Source of the DNA: Sphingobacteriales bacterium
GTDB taxonomy: Bacteria; Bacteroidota; Bacteroidia; Sphingobacteriales; Sphingobacteriaceae
Length of the DNA stretch: 50,667 nucleotides
Assembly (NCBI GenBank): GCA_015655115.1
Contig: JAATFQ010000166.1
Location: forward strand, 1 to 50,667
Direction of reading: 5' to 3'
Positions 19,854 through 30,447 of the stretch are shown piece by piece. The position numbers and the translations under genes were made by a program. The notes under the pieces are model-generated. The model searched no databases and was not told the DNA's origin. It was given only the letters and a program-made list of their open reading frames with translations. The number at the start of each line of letters is the position of its first letter. The first letter of the stretch is position 1.

Positions 19854-21245
19854 TTAAGGATTGGCTTCAAGCTCTGGATTCAATTGTCGCAGGTAAGCAG
19901 CAATCGGGAACACATATCGGTTGCTATTTGGTGCAAGCGTAGTAGTCACACCATTGAACACCCTGGTATAAGTGCGCGAAAATAAAGCTTCATTTTTCAG
20001 ACGGCGCATATCCCACCACCTTAATGAGGTACCGAAAAACTCTCTTCTGCGTTCGTTGATCACTTTTACCAATGCATCATCAGCACCGCTGGCGGTCTGA
20101 GCAACATAACTTGCTGCTATAATTCTTTTCACACGCAGTTTGTTTACCCAAAGCATCGCATTGGCGGCATCACCTGCCCTCGCAAAACCTTCGGCTTTGA
20201 TCAGCAACATCTCCGGTACAGACGGACCTTCATTACGAATATCGCCTGTCGCTCCTTCTTTATAAAAATATCTGCCCGTATAACTCGAAGAGATCGAAGA
20301 AGCAGGAGTAGTAAACAAAGCATAACGCTGATCGTCAGTACCCAGCAAGGCTAAATACTCATCACTCAGTTTAAGGGCAGTAGGCGAATAAACTAATGAA
20401 CCATCCAGAGGTACTTTCGACAATAAAATCTCCGGATTGATGATGCGTCTTGGATAGTTAGTGGTATTGATGCTGGTTAGTGTAGACAGATCAACGAGTG
20501 TACTTCTTAATGCTAAAGCCTCATCAGCATATTTAGATGCATTTACGTAATCTTTCATGAACAAATAGCACCTCGCCAGATCGCCATAGGCCGAAGCTTT
20601 ACATGGCAAAACAGTATAAGCCTGTGTAACCGGTAGCGAAGGGATAGCCTGTGTAAGGTCAGAAATAATCTGATTGTATACTACTTGTACGGTTGCCCTG
20701 TTCAAAGGCTGACTTACTGTTTGTTTGAGCAATAAAGGAACACCCAGGTCTGTTGCTGCCGTAGTGGCGTCATAAGGTTTAGCATATGTATTTACTAGGT
20801 TCAGATAAGCATCTGCACGATGTACTAAAGCTTCAGCAGTTAATTCTGCTTTGTCTGCTGCAGAACCATCACTCTCAGGCAGTTCATTGATAGCAGTATT
20901 ACAAAGTGCTATGGTAGCATACACCGTATTCCAGTTCCTGTCCTGCTCATAACTTGTACCCAATGGATAAATCACATCTTGCCAGCTATAGCTATTTGTA
21001 AAATAACCGTAATAGACACCAAAAGAACTCATCTGAGCGGCATCATTGATATCGATATCCGCAGAGGCAAAATCAGACAGGTTAGATGTAGTTTCTATGG
21101 CACTGCTACTGTTTAATAAATACCTGTAATTGATGGTTTGATTGGGCACCAGGTTTCCCTGAGTTTTGATATCCACATATTTTTTACAGCCGGTGAACGA
21201 TGCTGCTACCAGTGAAAAAACTAAATATTTATATATTGATCGCAT
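19854..21245 (-). CDS. SusD/RagB-family outer-membrane lipoprotein
   Basis: A 463-residue lipoprotein: SLVAASFTGC gives a lipidated Cys at about residue 20. Typical SusD features are the N-terminal helical segment with WNTVYATIALCNTAI, TPR-like helices with EALVHRADAYLNLVNTYA, and the C-terminal region with LLIKAEGFARAGDAANAMLWVNKLR, NERRREFFGTSLRWWDMRR and the closing FPIAAYLRQLNPELEANP. It binds substrate at the surface and acts as the lid of the adjacent SusC channel, 11 bp upstream. Because the operon carries a TlpA protein and a hydrolase rather than glycosidases, the substrate may be a peptide or glycopeptide rather than a polysaccharide; that is inference. Confidence 0.95.
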   Translation of the reverse strand: MRSIYKYLVFSLVAASFTGCKKYVDIKTQGNLVPNQTINYRYLLNSSSAIETTSNLSDFASADIDINDAAQMSSFGVYYGYFTNSYSWQDVIYPLGTSYEQDRNWNTVYATIALCNTAINELPESDGSAADKAELTAEALVHRADAYLNLVNTYAKPYDATTAATDLGVPLLLKQTVSQPLNRATVQVVYNQIISDLTQAIPSLPVTQAYTVLPCKASAYGDLARCYLFMKDYVNASKYADEALALRSTLVDLSTLTSINTTNYPRRIINPEILLSKVPLDGSLVYSPTALKLSDEYLALLGTDDQRYALFTTPASSISSSYTGRYFYKEGATGDIRNEGPSVPEMLLIKAEGFARAGDAANAMLWVNKLRVKRIIAASYVAQTASGADDALVKVINERRREFFGTSLRWWDMRRLKNEALFSRTYTRVFNGVTTTLAPNSNRYVFPIAAYLRQLNPELEANP

Positions 21246-21256
21246 TTTTTACGTGA

Positions 21257-24200
21257 TTAAAAGTTAACATTTAATGAAAAATTATAAGATACCGCAGCAG
21301 GTAAACCTAAACTTGTACTGCTTAATCCGCTGGTAAAATCGGGGTCAATGCCTTCTTTATTCGCTCTCCACAATAGACCAAGGTTACGAACGGCAAAAGC
21401 AAAATTGGCTGATTTTACAGCAGTTGTGATGCTGGCCACAGGTATTTTATAACTCAATGAAAGTTCTCTTAAACGGATATAATCGCCTTTAAGCACATTA
21501 ATGTCCGATTGTTGGTAACGCAGTAAACTCACAGGAGCGTATGCGCCAGCTACACCCGGTACATTGGTAAACGCTTCATCACCGGCTTTCTGCCATCTTT
21601 TAGCAATATCCTCACTTAAATCATATTTAACACCAGCCCTGGTAGTTGGATAAGCAGTTATGGTCGGTTTTAAAAATACACTTCCAAATTGGTAAGTGGC
21701 AATAGCCAGTAATGTAAAGTCCTTGAATCTTACAGATGCATTATAGCTTCCAAAATATGGAGCAGCAGAACGGCCTGCATAAACAAGTGCATCTACTGAG
21801 GTAATATTACCATTTGAAGCAACTTTATTACCATTTTGATCATATATCATTGTTAAACCAGCTGCATCAAGTCCCGCGTTTTTATACACCATCACCTTAT
21901 CTGTCGGATAGCCTTCAAGCACAGTACCATAAGCAGGGTTAGCATACATACTGGAAGTAGCGATAAATCTGGAGTCAATAACTTTATTTGTATTATAAGA
22001 GAAATTAAGACCTGTATTTACATCCCAATCTTTTGTTGTATAAACTATGCCTCTTAAGCTCAGATCTACCCCCTTTCCAGTCAACTCTGTAGAATTTCTG
22101 GTCAATGTAGTTACACCATATGTTCCGCTTATAGGGAAGGTGTAAAAAAGATCCTTTCCATGCTTGCGGTAAAAATCTGCCGTTGCACTTAAACGATTAT
22201 TGAACAAACCTAAATCAAGACCAAGATTGGTTACATAAGTTTTTTCCCAGCGAAGTTCCGGATTCGCAGGCGAGATAATAGAGGCATCGGGCAATCCCGT
22301 TGTATAATCTCCACTTCCTAACCCGATATAGGTAAAAGGATAGAGTGAGGTAGAAATATTACCATTTACACCATAGGTAGCCCTGATATTTAAATTGCTG
22401 ATCCATGTCTGCGATTTCATGAAAGACTCTTTAGTTACATCCCATTTCAAACCAGTAGACCAAAAAGGTGTAGCCCTGAATTTTCTGTCGACACCAAAGT
22501 TGTTATAATCATCATATCGTGCACTGGCAGACACGGTATACTTTCCATTGTAGGTATAACCGGCATTGCTATAATAAGATAAAAATCTTCTTGTTTTATC
22601 CAGCTGCGAAGCAGAACCAGGAAGTGATGCACTATATCCTGCAACAGTTGCATATGGTGTAAAAAAGTTTACCTGCCTGGAGATTCCTGTACCAGTATTA
22701 TAACCATATAAGGTATTTGCCCCCTCTCCAGCCTCAGTTTGCCTGATTTCAGATCCTGCGATCACAGACAATTGATGTTTTTCTGCAAAAGTATTGTCAT
22801 AGTTCAACTGACCACGTACTGTGTAATTATTTGTAGTCGAATTAATCAAGCCTAAAATCCCGGATCCTGCTGATAAACCTATAGAATTTACAGCATTTCC
22901 TGTAGTAGGTATTGGGGTATAACCGTTTACAAAATTGCGGTAATAATAAGTATTCTCATTATAATAATTACGGCCAGTACTGAAACTACGCTCATTATTA
23001 AAAAATGCATTGGCAGATAAGCCTTTAAAAATCGGTACATTTAAATTCGCGTTAAAAGAGTAGTTGCTTACCTTCTGTGTATTGTCAGCATTATCCATTT
23101 CATCCAGCGCATTATAGTTCCAGTTTAGAAAACCCTTATTTGCCAAATTACTTGTCCACCCTGAATAATAGGTATTGGAAGTATACACACGGTTTCCGTT
23201 TGCATCTACAATCTGGCTATACGGCATAGGCGTAATAGAGGATGGATTAAAGAAACTAGCCAATGAAACACCGTTATTTTGATAATCAAAGAAAGCCCCC
23301 TTAAAGCTTGTTGTTAAGGTAGCCTTATTAAACAATTTAAAAGTATTATTTAATGTAACTGTAAGCCGGCTTGCTTCGGTACCTACAGAATTCGGAATTT
23401 CTTTACTGTAAGAACCTGAATAAAAGTAAGAAGAATTGTTACCTCCTCCACCAACAGAAAGATTATATTGCTGACTGGTTGCAGGCTGTAATATATACTT
23501 TGAAATCTGATCACGGTTATCTATGCTGCTGTATGCATTGATCTGAGCATCATAGTCGGCCTGACTGATTGTTCCCGCCTTTAGCTTGAAAGTAAGATCG
23601 GTTACCGCACTTACAGGCTGCCCTAAAGCAGTTGTGGCACTTGGCCTTGTAATCAGGTTTTTATTTACCAATTCCTGCTCATAAGCAATGGCTTCTGCAG
23701 AATTCATCGTTCTTAGATACCCCAAATCAGGTTTATTGGCTATTGAAGCTGTTGTGGAGAAGCTGATCCTTGGTGCCTGGTTATTCCCACCTTTTTTACT
23801 TGTAATTACAATTACACCATTCGCAGCACGTACGCCCCAGATCTAAGCTGCAGCAGCGTCTTTTAGGAAACTAATATTCTCAATATCATTTGGGTTAATG
23901 GACGACAAATCCATCTCGGAAATTGCACCATCCACAACTATCAAAGGAAAAGTTTCGCCGATTAAAGTACTTGTACCACGAATACTTACGCCATAATCTG
24001 TTCTGCCCACCGTTCTTGTTCCACTACTTACAGATCCTTGTGTAGTTTTATAAGCAAAGCTATTATCCCCCGAAGTAATATTTATTTTAACACCCGGAAT
24101 CAAAGACTCTAAACGCTGAATTACATTCGCTGTCTTCACCTGATCCAGTTGCTTTTGAGTGATTACTGTAGCAGCACCTGTAGACCTTTCAGGAGATATA

Positions 24201-24841
24201 GTTTGATAACCGGTAGAAACAACTTTAACCTCCTCCAGATCATTACCTGATGAAGGCTTAAGGCTAATGATTAACTTTTTAACCGGACCACCATTTAATT
24301 TAACATCATATCGGTCGTAACCCAGATAAGATAACCCCAGTAGGGTTGCCTTTTTTGAAACCCAGATAGAGAACTGACCATCCGCATTTGAGGTCACAGA
24401 TTTACTTGAAGCATCTGATTTGACTGTTACACCAGGCATAGGATTACCCGATTCATCAGATACCTGTCCTGATACATAAATATCCTCACCATTTGCATTT
24501 GCTGCACTTTCAGCACCTTTTTGCTGATTCAACAGATCATCATTCCGGGGTATAATCGTGTAATTTCCTTCACTCACATAAAGGAAAAGTAAATCATTAG
24601 GATAAAGAATCCTTTTTAAGGCTTCGTCTAATGTTTTTGCTTTAATACTTTCTGCACTTGTAAATTTGTTTTCAATGATACCATGACGGTAAGCGAATTT
24701 AGTATTGTACTTTTTAGAAATGGCATTTAAAGCCGATTCAACAGTTATCTGTTTATTCTGTGCATACATCGGTGTATACCACACTAACATTGTAGTTAGA
24801 AATAAAAGATAGAAAATTGGTTTAGTAAGAGTTTTGATCAT
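21257..24841 (-). pseudogene. SusC-type TonB-dependent receptor with STN domain, interrupted by an in-frame TAG
   Basis: One frame of about 1194 codons broken by TAG at 23843-23845. N-terminal part: signal peptide, STN domain (ITVESALNAISKKYNTKFAY through LFLYVSEGNYTIIPR), carboxypeptidase-like beta-sandwich (VSGQVSDESGNPMPGVTV), and TonB plug up to ISFLKDAAAA. Directly after the stop the frame continues IWGVRAANGVIVITSKKGG, then the 22-strand barrel to the terminal NFSLNVNF. In almost every SusC the motif reads AAAASIWG or similar, so a Ser codon (TCG) has probably become TAG by one change. The stop lies inside the plug domain, so no functional channel would form without read-through. The STN domain suggests that it signalled to the sigma/FecR pair at 14808-16527. 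A sequencing error would restore a normal gene. Confidence 0.92.
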
Positions 24842-25196
24842 TTTTAATGGTTTAGTTGATGCTTGAATTAGTCATTCAATAGTACAAACTGTGTTTTATC
24901 AGAAATCACCCCATAGAATTTGTTTTATTTTATAAAAAAATAATATTGGTACATGAATTACGAGAAAAAGAGCCAAGAAATAAGCCCGCATTGGTATTAA
25001 TACAAAAATTATCACCTTCTGATTTCCACATAAAACACCATAAAAACAAACAATGTCGTTTCACCTCCGGTAAAGAACAGTTGTTTGCAGATCGAAAACT
25101 ATTAAAAAGCTAGAAATATCTAAAAGCTATAAATCATTTAATCAATAAATTATGGCTATTTACAACCGGGACAGGTAAGGGGATAACTGATGGCTA
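24842..25196. other. Intergenic region upstream of SusC, promoter region
   Basis: No gene seen. It contains the leader of the SusC operon, including the GGGGTGATTTC motif at 24902-24912 on the minus strand, and the end of the efflux operon on the other side. A short run GCTAGAAATATCTAAAAGCT around 25110 is weakly symmetric. Confidence 0.4.
24902..24912 (-). promoter_or_regulatory. GGGGTGATTTC motif upstream of the SusC gene
   Basis: Exact 11-mer match to the motif before fecR at 15427-15437, lying 60 bp upstream of the SusC start and followed by AAAACACAG. A candidate target of the sigma factor at 14808-15410. Confidence 0.35.
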
Positions 25197-26837
25197 CTAT
25201 TCTGCTGTATTTTTCCTTGACAGCACAATGCGTAATCTTCTCCATGAAGGAATTCTGCTTATGAATGGCCTGCCAAAATGGACCGTCATTATAAAGACCA
25301 CCACTACAATTCCCCAAAATGTCATAAAGCCAAAGATTTCACGACCAGCCAGCAAAACTGCCTGTTGATTTACTTTTGAGAACAATGCCTTGCCAGCCAT
25401 TATAGACGCATCTGAAGTGTTATTCCCCCCTGCTATTGATTTATTATAGGTGGATTGATACAAGCCTGAAGCGATCTGGTTAAATTGATCTATTTTAGAA
25501 CTTAATTTATTTTGGTAATCCAGCGTTCTCCAATATTCAGCATAACCAATTAAGGAACTGGGTATTAAACTTCCTATGGCATTTCTGGCCATAGCAAGAT
25601 AACATAGAACCGGTGTAAATATGTCAAGCCCAACATCCCTTGTTACATATTTACCGACACCAGCAAACACTAGCATATTTCCAAATCCTCTTAAGATATA
25701 AGGTATTGTAAGTATCGTCATGTCTGCATAATTACTCAATGTAAAATATAGCATCAGGTAGTAGCCTGTTAATGCAGCGAAGGCTATAATAAAGAATATT
25801 TTATATGGCCCGTTGATCTTGAGAAACCAGTAATAACTGAATAATGCGCCTAATATGATACCCAAGGTAATCCACCAGTTGAGCATACCTGTATTTAAGT
25901 CATCCAAATGCAGCACCCCTATAGTGAATGGGGCTAATATACTGCCACTGGCACTCAAAAAAGGCTGAAGAAGAAGCATAATTAGAATCGCAATATTAAC
26001 AGATTTTATTGTAAATACTTTTATTGCTAAATATGGCCTCCGGGCTTTGAATATCCTTATCAAGGTAAGTATAGCAAAGAAAACAGATAACCAGGCTGAA
26101 AGTTGTATTCGCTCAGAATGAAACCAATCCAATACCTGACCATAAGTAAACAGGTAAGCAAGGCAGGTAAATAAGGAGCTCCATAAAAAATAGCCCAGCC
26201 AGTCAATACCGTATAAAGGCAACTTTCTGGCAACCCTGATATTTCGTAATAAAAGCTGTACGAGAAGAATCATCAGGGCATGGGCAGCAATAATTATTTT
26301 ATATATAGCCGTCCAGTCATAGTCATAATTAAGTTTAATTGCCCATGTACCGGAAACCTGACCACTCAATAGCACAATACCCAGAGCTACACTAAAAAAC
26401 ACACCATAATCCCGGTTGGGTGTAATAATGAGCTGTATGGACACCAATGCTTCAAATGTCCCGAGCATCTTGGCTGTCCCGAGCAGAAATGATGCACATG
26501 ACAAGACCAGCATTGAGTCTGTTATAATGGTAATGTACATCATAGCAGCTACAATGATTGAACAGGTTATCATAATTTGCTGGGAAGTAAATCGTAGTTT
26601 GAAACGAAAAAGCAACGGATAGATGAAGCAAATCCCAATCATCGTCATCTGGTAAAGAAAGTTAAGATCTTCCTTCATCATCTGGTTTACTCCAGTAACT
26701 GTCCCGGTCAGTGTAAGATATGCCGTATTAGAAAACTGGAATATGAATGCGAAGATCACAAAAGACATAATCCGGAGCGACCGCGGAACATAATCTTTGA
26801 AGGCAACGACGGTGTGGATATGATGAACTGGCTTCAT
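25197..26837 (-). CDS. MFS-type efflux permease (EmrB/DHA2-like)
   Basis: A 546-residue membrane protein with about 14 hydrophobic segments starting at MSFVIFAFIFQFSNTAYLT and ending at FMTFWGIVVVVFIMTVHFG. It lacks a well-conserved MFS motif A, so it belongs to the divergent EmrB-like permeases frequent in Bacteroidota rather than to classic EmrB. It is the last gene of a tripartite efflux operon: its ATG overlaps the stop of the HlyD gene (TAATG) and TolC lies upstream of that. Together they should export a toxic compound or metabolite across both membranes. A hydrophilic periplasmic loop around residues 430-480 (SSKIDQFNQIASGLYQSTYN) is typical of DHA2 permeases. Confidence 0.87.
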   Translation of the reverse strand: MKPVHHIHTVVAFKDYVPRSLRIMSFVIFAFIFQFSNTAYLTLTGTVTGVNQMMKEDLNFLYQMTMIGICFIYPLLFRFKLRFTSQQIMITCSIIVAAMMYITIITDSMLVLSCASFLLGTAKMLGTFEALVSIQLIITPNRDYGVFFSVALGIVLLSGQVSGTWAIKLNYDYDWTAIYKIIIAAHALMILLVQLLLRNIRVARKLPLYGIDWLGYFLWSSLFTCLAYLFTYGQVLDWFHSERIQLSAWLSVFFAILTLIRIFKARRPYLAIKVFTIKSVNIAILIMLLLQPFLSASGSILAPFTIGVLHLDDLNTGMLNWWITLGIILGALFSYYWFLKINGPYKIFFIIAFAALTGYYLMLYFTLSNYADMTILTIPYILRGFGNMLVFAGVGKYVTRDVGLDIFTPVLCYLAMARNAIGSLIPSSLIGYAEYWRTLDYQNKLSSKIDQFNQIASGLYQSTYNKSIAGGNNTSDASIMAGKALFSKVNQQAVLLAGREIFGFMTFWGIVVVVFIMTVHFGRPFISRIPSWRRLRIVLSRKNTAE

Positions 26838-27907
26838 TACTTTACCTCGTTCCGAATTTCAACAATTACATTCATCCCAGCTTTAAGCTTAGCCAAAATT
26901 GCACGATTAGTGCCCTTGTCAAACTCTATCCTAACGGGTATCCGCTGCTGGATTTTCACAAAGTTGCCCGTCGCATTGTCAACAGGTACCATGGAATAAA
27001 CAGAACCTGTTGCTGATGCAAATGCCTCTACGTTACCCCACAAAACTGTATCGGGAATGCCATCAACTTTGATCTGTACACGGCTGCCAATAGTAATAGC
27101 TGATAATTGTTTCTCTTTGAAGTTAGCCGTAATCCACTTATTGTCATTGTCAATAATGTTCGTCAGCTGTTGCCCAGCCTGCACAAGCTGTCCTTCGGTA
27201 ATTGCTTTTCTACCTACAAAGCCATTGCAGGATGCTATGATAACTGTGTATTGTAAATTCAATTCTGCGAGTTTTAGCTGAGCCTGGGCTCTTTTCAGCG
27301 CAGCCAGGTTCACATCAATTTTCCGCGTAGCTTCGCGCACATTAAGATGGCTTCCGGTATTGCTTCTTTCAAGTGTTTCGAGCTGTGCTTTTAATGCGTC
27401 GTAATCGCTCTTCACCTGGTCAAACTGCTGCTGTGTAACCGATTCTTTTTGGAGCAGGGCAGCGTAGCGTTTATAGTTTTTTTCAGCATTCCATAACTTG
27501 GCTCGTATTTCCTCTATGCGTGCCTCTGAAACTGTTACACCATTTTCAACTGTATTGATATTCGACACGGTAATCGCTTTCCCTGCCTGCGCATCCATCA
27601 GTGCGGAGGCAGCCAGTTCTCGCTGAATCAGGTAGTCTGTATTATCTATAATCACCAGGGTATCGCCTTTATTAACCCACTGAAAATCCTTAAATCGTAC
27701 ACTTTTGATGTAACCGCTAACTCTTGCATTTACAGGCGTGAGCAGTTGCTGCACCTGTGCGTCATCGGTATAAAGGTCTTTGTTGAACCGCAGAAAGTAA
27801 TAACCTATATAGAGAAGAACCAGGAGCGCGGAAATACTTACCACAATGTTGGATATTATTTTCCTTTTGTTATTTCTATGGCGAATATGCTGATTGGTAT
27901 CGTTCAT
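26837..27907 (-). CDS. HlyD/EmrA-type membrane fusion protein
   Basis: A 356-residue periplasmic adaptor. It has an N-terminal membrane anchor (IVVSISALLVLLYIGYYFL, about residues 20-38), a biotinyl-lipoyl half motif (LLTPVNARVSGYIKSVRFKD), a coiled-coil hairpin (about 85-205, including VTQQQFDQVKSDYDALKAQL) and the second lipoyl half (LQYTVIIASCNGFVGRKAI), followed by beta-barrel domains. It links the MFS permease to the TolC channel. It is translationally coupled with both neighbours: 2 bp after TolC and overlapping the permease start. The pattern is that of EmrA-like adaptors. Confidence 0.93.
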   Translation of the reverse strand: MNDTNQHIRHRNNKRKIISNIVVSISALLVLLYIGYYFLRFNKDLYTDDAQVQQLLTPVNARVSGYIKSVRFKDFQWVNKGDTLVIIDNTDYLIQRELAASALMDAQAGKAITVSNINTVENGVTVSEARIEEIRAKLWNAEKNYKRYAALLQKESVTQQQFDQVKSDYDALKAQLETLERSNTGSHLNVREATRKIDVNLAALKRAQAQLKLAELNLQYTVIIASCNGFVGRKAITEGQLVQAGQQLTNIIDNDNKWITANFKEKQLSAITIGSRVQIKVDGIPDTVLWGNVEAFASATGSVYSMVPVDNATGNFVKIQQRIPVRIEFDKGTNRAILAKLKAGMNVIVEIRNEVK

Positions 27908-27909
27908 TT

Positions 27910-29247
27910 TTAAAGCTCTCCTAATGTTTTTAATAACTGGTAATAAGTATATATAATCTCTATCTTAGCCTGTGTCACACGCAGATCAGCATCCAGCTTC
28001 TGGTTGCTGGCATCCATTACTTCTGTATTCAGCGCTAATTGTTCCATGTAATTATCGGTAATCCTTCTGTAATTCTCATTGGCAAGTTCCTGCTGTTTAT
28101 ATAGCGTCTGGAGCTGATTATAAGATTCTCTGCATCTGATAAAATTGTTTTTTACATCTCTATTCAGGTTCTGCTCTACCAGTTCTTTAGATGTTCTTGA
28201 GATACTGATGTCTTTACTGGCTATATTGATTTTCTTTTTGGATAGGTACAGGTTCCCTATTGGTATATTTACCTTTAGACCAACAGAATTGTTATTGGCG
28301 TAAATATCCTTTGCCGGAATATCGAAAGTATAAGGGCGATTAAGCGCGGAGGAAAGAAACATTGAAACTTCAGGATAATTATACGAGCGTACAACTTTTA
28401 GTTGTTTACTGGCAATATCTATTTTGACGCCGGCTTCGCGAATTTCCAGATTACCATTCATTGCCATATTTTTTAATTCTTCTTCGCTCGTTTGAAATAA
28501 AAACCTTTGCAATTGGACGGGAATTTCCAGGGTATCATCGGGGATAATCACAGCATTTTCAGGTAGCGCCAATGCGGCAAGCATATTGTTATTAGTAATC
28601 TGCAGGTGATCCAATAATTTGGAAAGAGCAAGTTCAAACGTGGATAACAAAAGTTCGTTACGGATCCTGTCACTTTTCAGTGCTATTCCTTCGCTGTACC
28701 TGTCGTTAATTTTACTGAGCAGTTCTTTACTCAGCAGGATGCTCTTTTCATAAACTTTTTTTTGCTGATACAATTGATAAAGATCAAGGTAATAGCCAAT
28801 TACTATCAATTTGATGCTCTGCGTATTCTTCTGCAGACTAAGTGCCGCCAGGCTGCTTTCAAGTTTAGTTATATTAATCTCCGTATTTGTTCGGCTTCCT
28901 GCATATACCATCATGCTTGCCTGTAGTGCGTAGGTGTTTGCAAAATGCGGCATAGCATAAAATCCGTCTGGCAAGTTGCCTAACCCCAATACACCCACAT
29001 CCGTAAGATAACCCGCCGATGCGGAAAAACCGATGTTTGGTAGCCTGTTGTTTTTTTTGTCCGCTGTAACTATTTCTGATCTTGACAGATAGGCTGTGCT
29101 CAATTTTATTTCCCTGTTGTTCTCTAAGGCTATTTCGAAAACTTTGTTTAAGGAAAGTCTAAGAGAATCCTGTTGTGCAAACAGTAAACTAGTATTGAAA
29201 AAGCAGGCAAAAAACAGAATTTTTTTAGTAGTGGAATACCCTATCAT
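27910..29247 (-). CDS. TolC-family outer-membrane efflux protein
   Basis: A 445-residue exported protein with a signal peptide (about 1-24, ending LLFAQ) and two OEP repeats rich in alpha-helix: the first begins LSLNKVFEIALENNREIKLS and the second covers MAMNGNLEIREAGVKIDIASKQL. The C-terminal end (LRVTQAKIEIIYTYYQLLKTLG) is typical of the family. It forms the outer-membrane exit duct for the HlyD/MFS pump encoded downstream. As first gene of the operon its promoter lies in the 240 bp region shared with the divergent AraC-type regulator at 29488, where two direct repeats occur. Confidence 0.92.
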   Translation of the reverse strand: MIGYSTTKKILFFACFFNTSLLFAQQDSLRLSLNKVFEIALENNREIKLSTAYLSRSEIVTADKKNNRLPNIGFSASAGYLTDVGVLGLGNLPDGFYAMPHFANTYALQASMMVYAGSRTNTEINITKLESSLAALSLQKNTQSIKLIVIGYYLDLYQLYQQKKVYEKSILLSKELLSKINDRYSEGIALKSDRIRNELLLSTFELALSKLLDHLQITNNNMLAALALPENAVIIPDDTLEIPVQLQRFLFQTSEEELKNMAMNGNLEIREAGVKIDIASKQLKVVRSYNYPEVSMFLSSALNRPYTFDIPAKDIYANNNSVGLKVNIPIGNLYLSKKKINIASKDISISRTSKELVEQNLNRDVKNNFIRCRESYNQLQTLYKQQELANENYRRITDNYMEQLALNTEVMDASNQKLDADLRVTQAKIEIIYTYYQLLKTLGEL

Positions 29248-29367
29248 TCTTTATTTTAATAATATGCAAACTTCGCCACTTCAGATTGACCAGTCCATAG
29301 ATGAAAGAAACAAAAGCATACCTAAAAGTAAGATCGATTTTTTTACCTTTGTTATAAGTCCGGAAAA

Positions 29368-29414
29368 ATTGATATTATAGGTGTATCACAATTGATATTA
29401 TCGATGGTATCACA
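29368..29414. repeat. Paired direct repeats, candidate AraC-regulator operator
   Basis: Two tandem half-sites: ATTGATATTAT-AG-GTGTATCACA at 29368-29390 and ATTGATATTAT-CGAT-GGTATCACA at 29391-29414. The repeat unit of 23-24 bp corresponds to about two helical turns, typical of AraC-family sites bound by two monomers. It lies between the efflux operon and the divergent regulator. Confidence 0.6.
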
Positions 29415-29487
29415 TCAATAGTGCATGGATAATTAGATTGGAATTCTACTTAGATAGCAGGAAATATATAAAAGTAATATCTCTCGA

Positions 29488-30375
29488 ATGGAAAATATGA
29501 TTAATGCACAATTCCAAAACATTGAAATACCAGGAATAATACAAGATATAGGTATCAATCAGAATATCCCCGATTTATTGATTTATGATTCTCTTAATCA
29601 CGAGTCAGGTTTTTTAAGAGACAAGCCATTCCGTTCAAAACACTTTTCCGTAGTTATCGTTTTACACGGAATACTTGACCTAAAAGTAAATTTATTTGAA
29701 TATCAATTAGAGAAGAATGATGTCATCATCATACCACCTTCAGCTATTCGCCAGATAAGCTGGAAAAATGATAATATACATTTCGTGTCATTACTTTTTA
29801 CACCTGATTTTTTACAAAAATCAGGTGTAATGGGGAAATACTTTAATGTGGCGAGTTTCCTCAAAGAAGGTTTAATGTCTTATCGTCAGATGGAGCAGGA
29901 AGATCATCAAATATTGGTGCAGCTTACAGGGATAATAAACAGTATTTTAGACAGTAAAGTCAATCATGATAGTGATCTGGAGGTTATCAGGAATTTATTC
30001 AGGGCAATATTGCTTAAACTAAAACAATATTATGATAACTTAGAAACTGATCAGGAAATATCCGGGACTATTATATATAAATTTATAAAGCTTCTTTCCG
30101 AACACTACCTTTTGCATCGGGAAGTGACATTTTATGCTGAAAGGCTTCATATCCATGAAAAATATCTAACCCAATTACTTAAAAGAAAAACCGGAAAGAC
30201 CGCCCGGCAATTTATAATTGATATGGTTGTTCTGGAAGCAAAGGTCTTACTGGATTACAGATCTTTCTCGGTGAAGGAAATAGCCGACCGGCTAAATTTC
30301 GAAAATCAGTTTCACTTCAGTCGTTTTTTCAAACAATATAGCGGATTTTCCCCCACAGCATACAGAAATCAATAA
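29488..30375 (+). CDS. AraC-family transcriptional regulator
   Basis: A 295-residue regulator. The N-terminal half (about 15-165) is a cupin-like ligand-binding region (FSVVIVLHGILDLKVNLFEYQLEKND). The C-terminal half has two HTH motifs: EVTFYAERLHIHEKYLTQLLKRKTG and VKEIADRLNFENQFHFSRFFK, with the signature GFSPTAYRNQ at the very end. It is divergent from the TolC/HlyD/MFS efflux operon and most likely controls it, activating on binding the exported compound. The intergenic direct repeats at 29368-29414 are the probable site. The ligand is unknown. Confidence 0.92.
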   Translation: MENMINAQFQNIEIPGIIQDIGINQNIPDLLIYDSLNHESGFLRDKPFRSKHFSVVIVLHGILDLKVNLFEYQLEKNDVIIIPPSAIRQISWKNDNIHFVSLLFTPDFLQKSGVMGKYFNVASFLKEGLMSYRQMEQEDHQILVQLTGIINSILDSKVNHDSDLEVIRNLFRAILLKLKQYYDNLETDQEISGTIIYKFIKLLSEHYLLHREVTFYAERLHIHEKYLTQLLKRKTGKTARQFIIDMVVLEAKVLLDYRSFSVKEIADRLNFENQFHFSRFFKQYSGFSPTAYRNQ

Positions 30376-30447
30376 TCATCCTTAGTTGAGAAGCAGTAAA
30401 TATGATATCTTATAGGAGTCGAATAATTATTTATTACCACATTGCAG

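Noticed and set aside
29248..29487. Small CRISPR-like array because of the repeated ATTGATATTAT units
   Set aside because: Only two copies, no spacers of uniform length and no cas genes; the layout fits an AraC operator.
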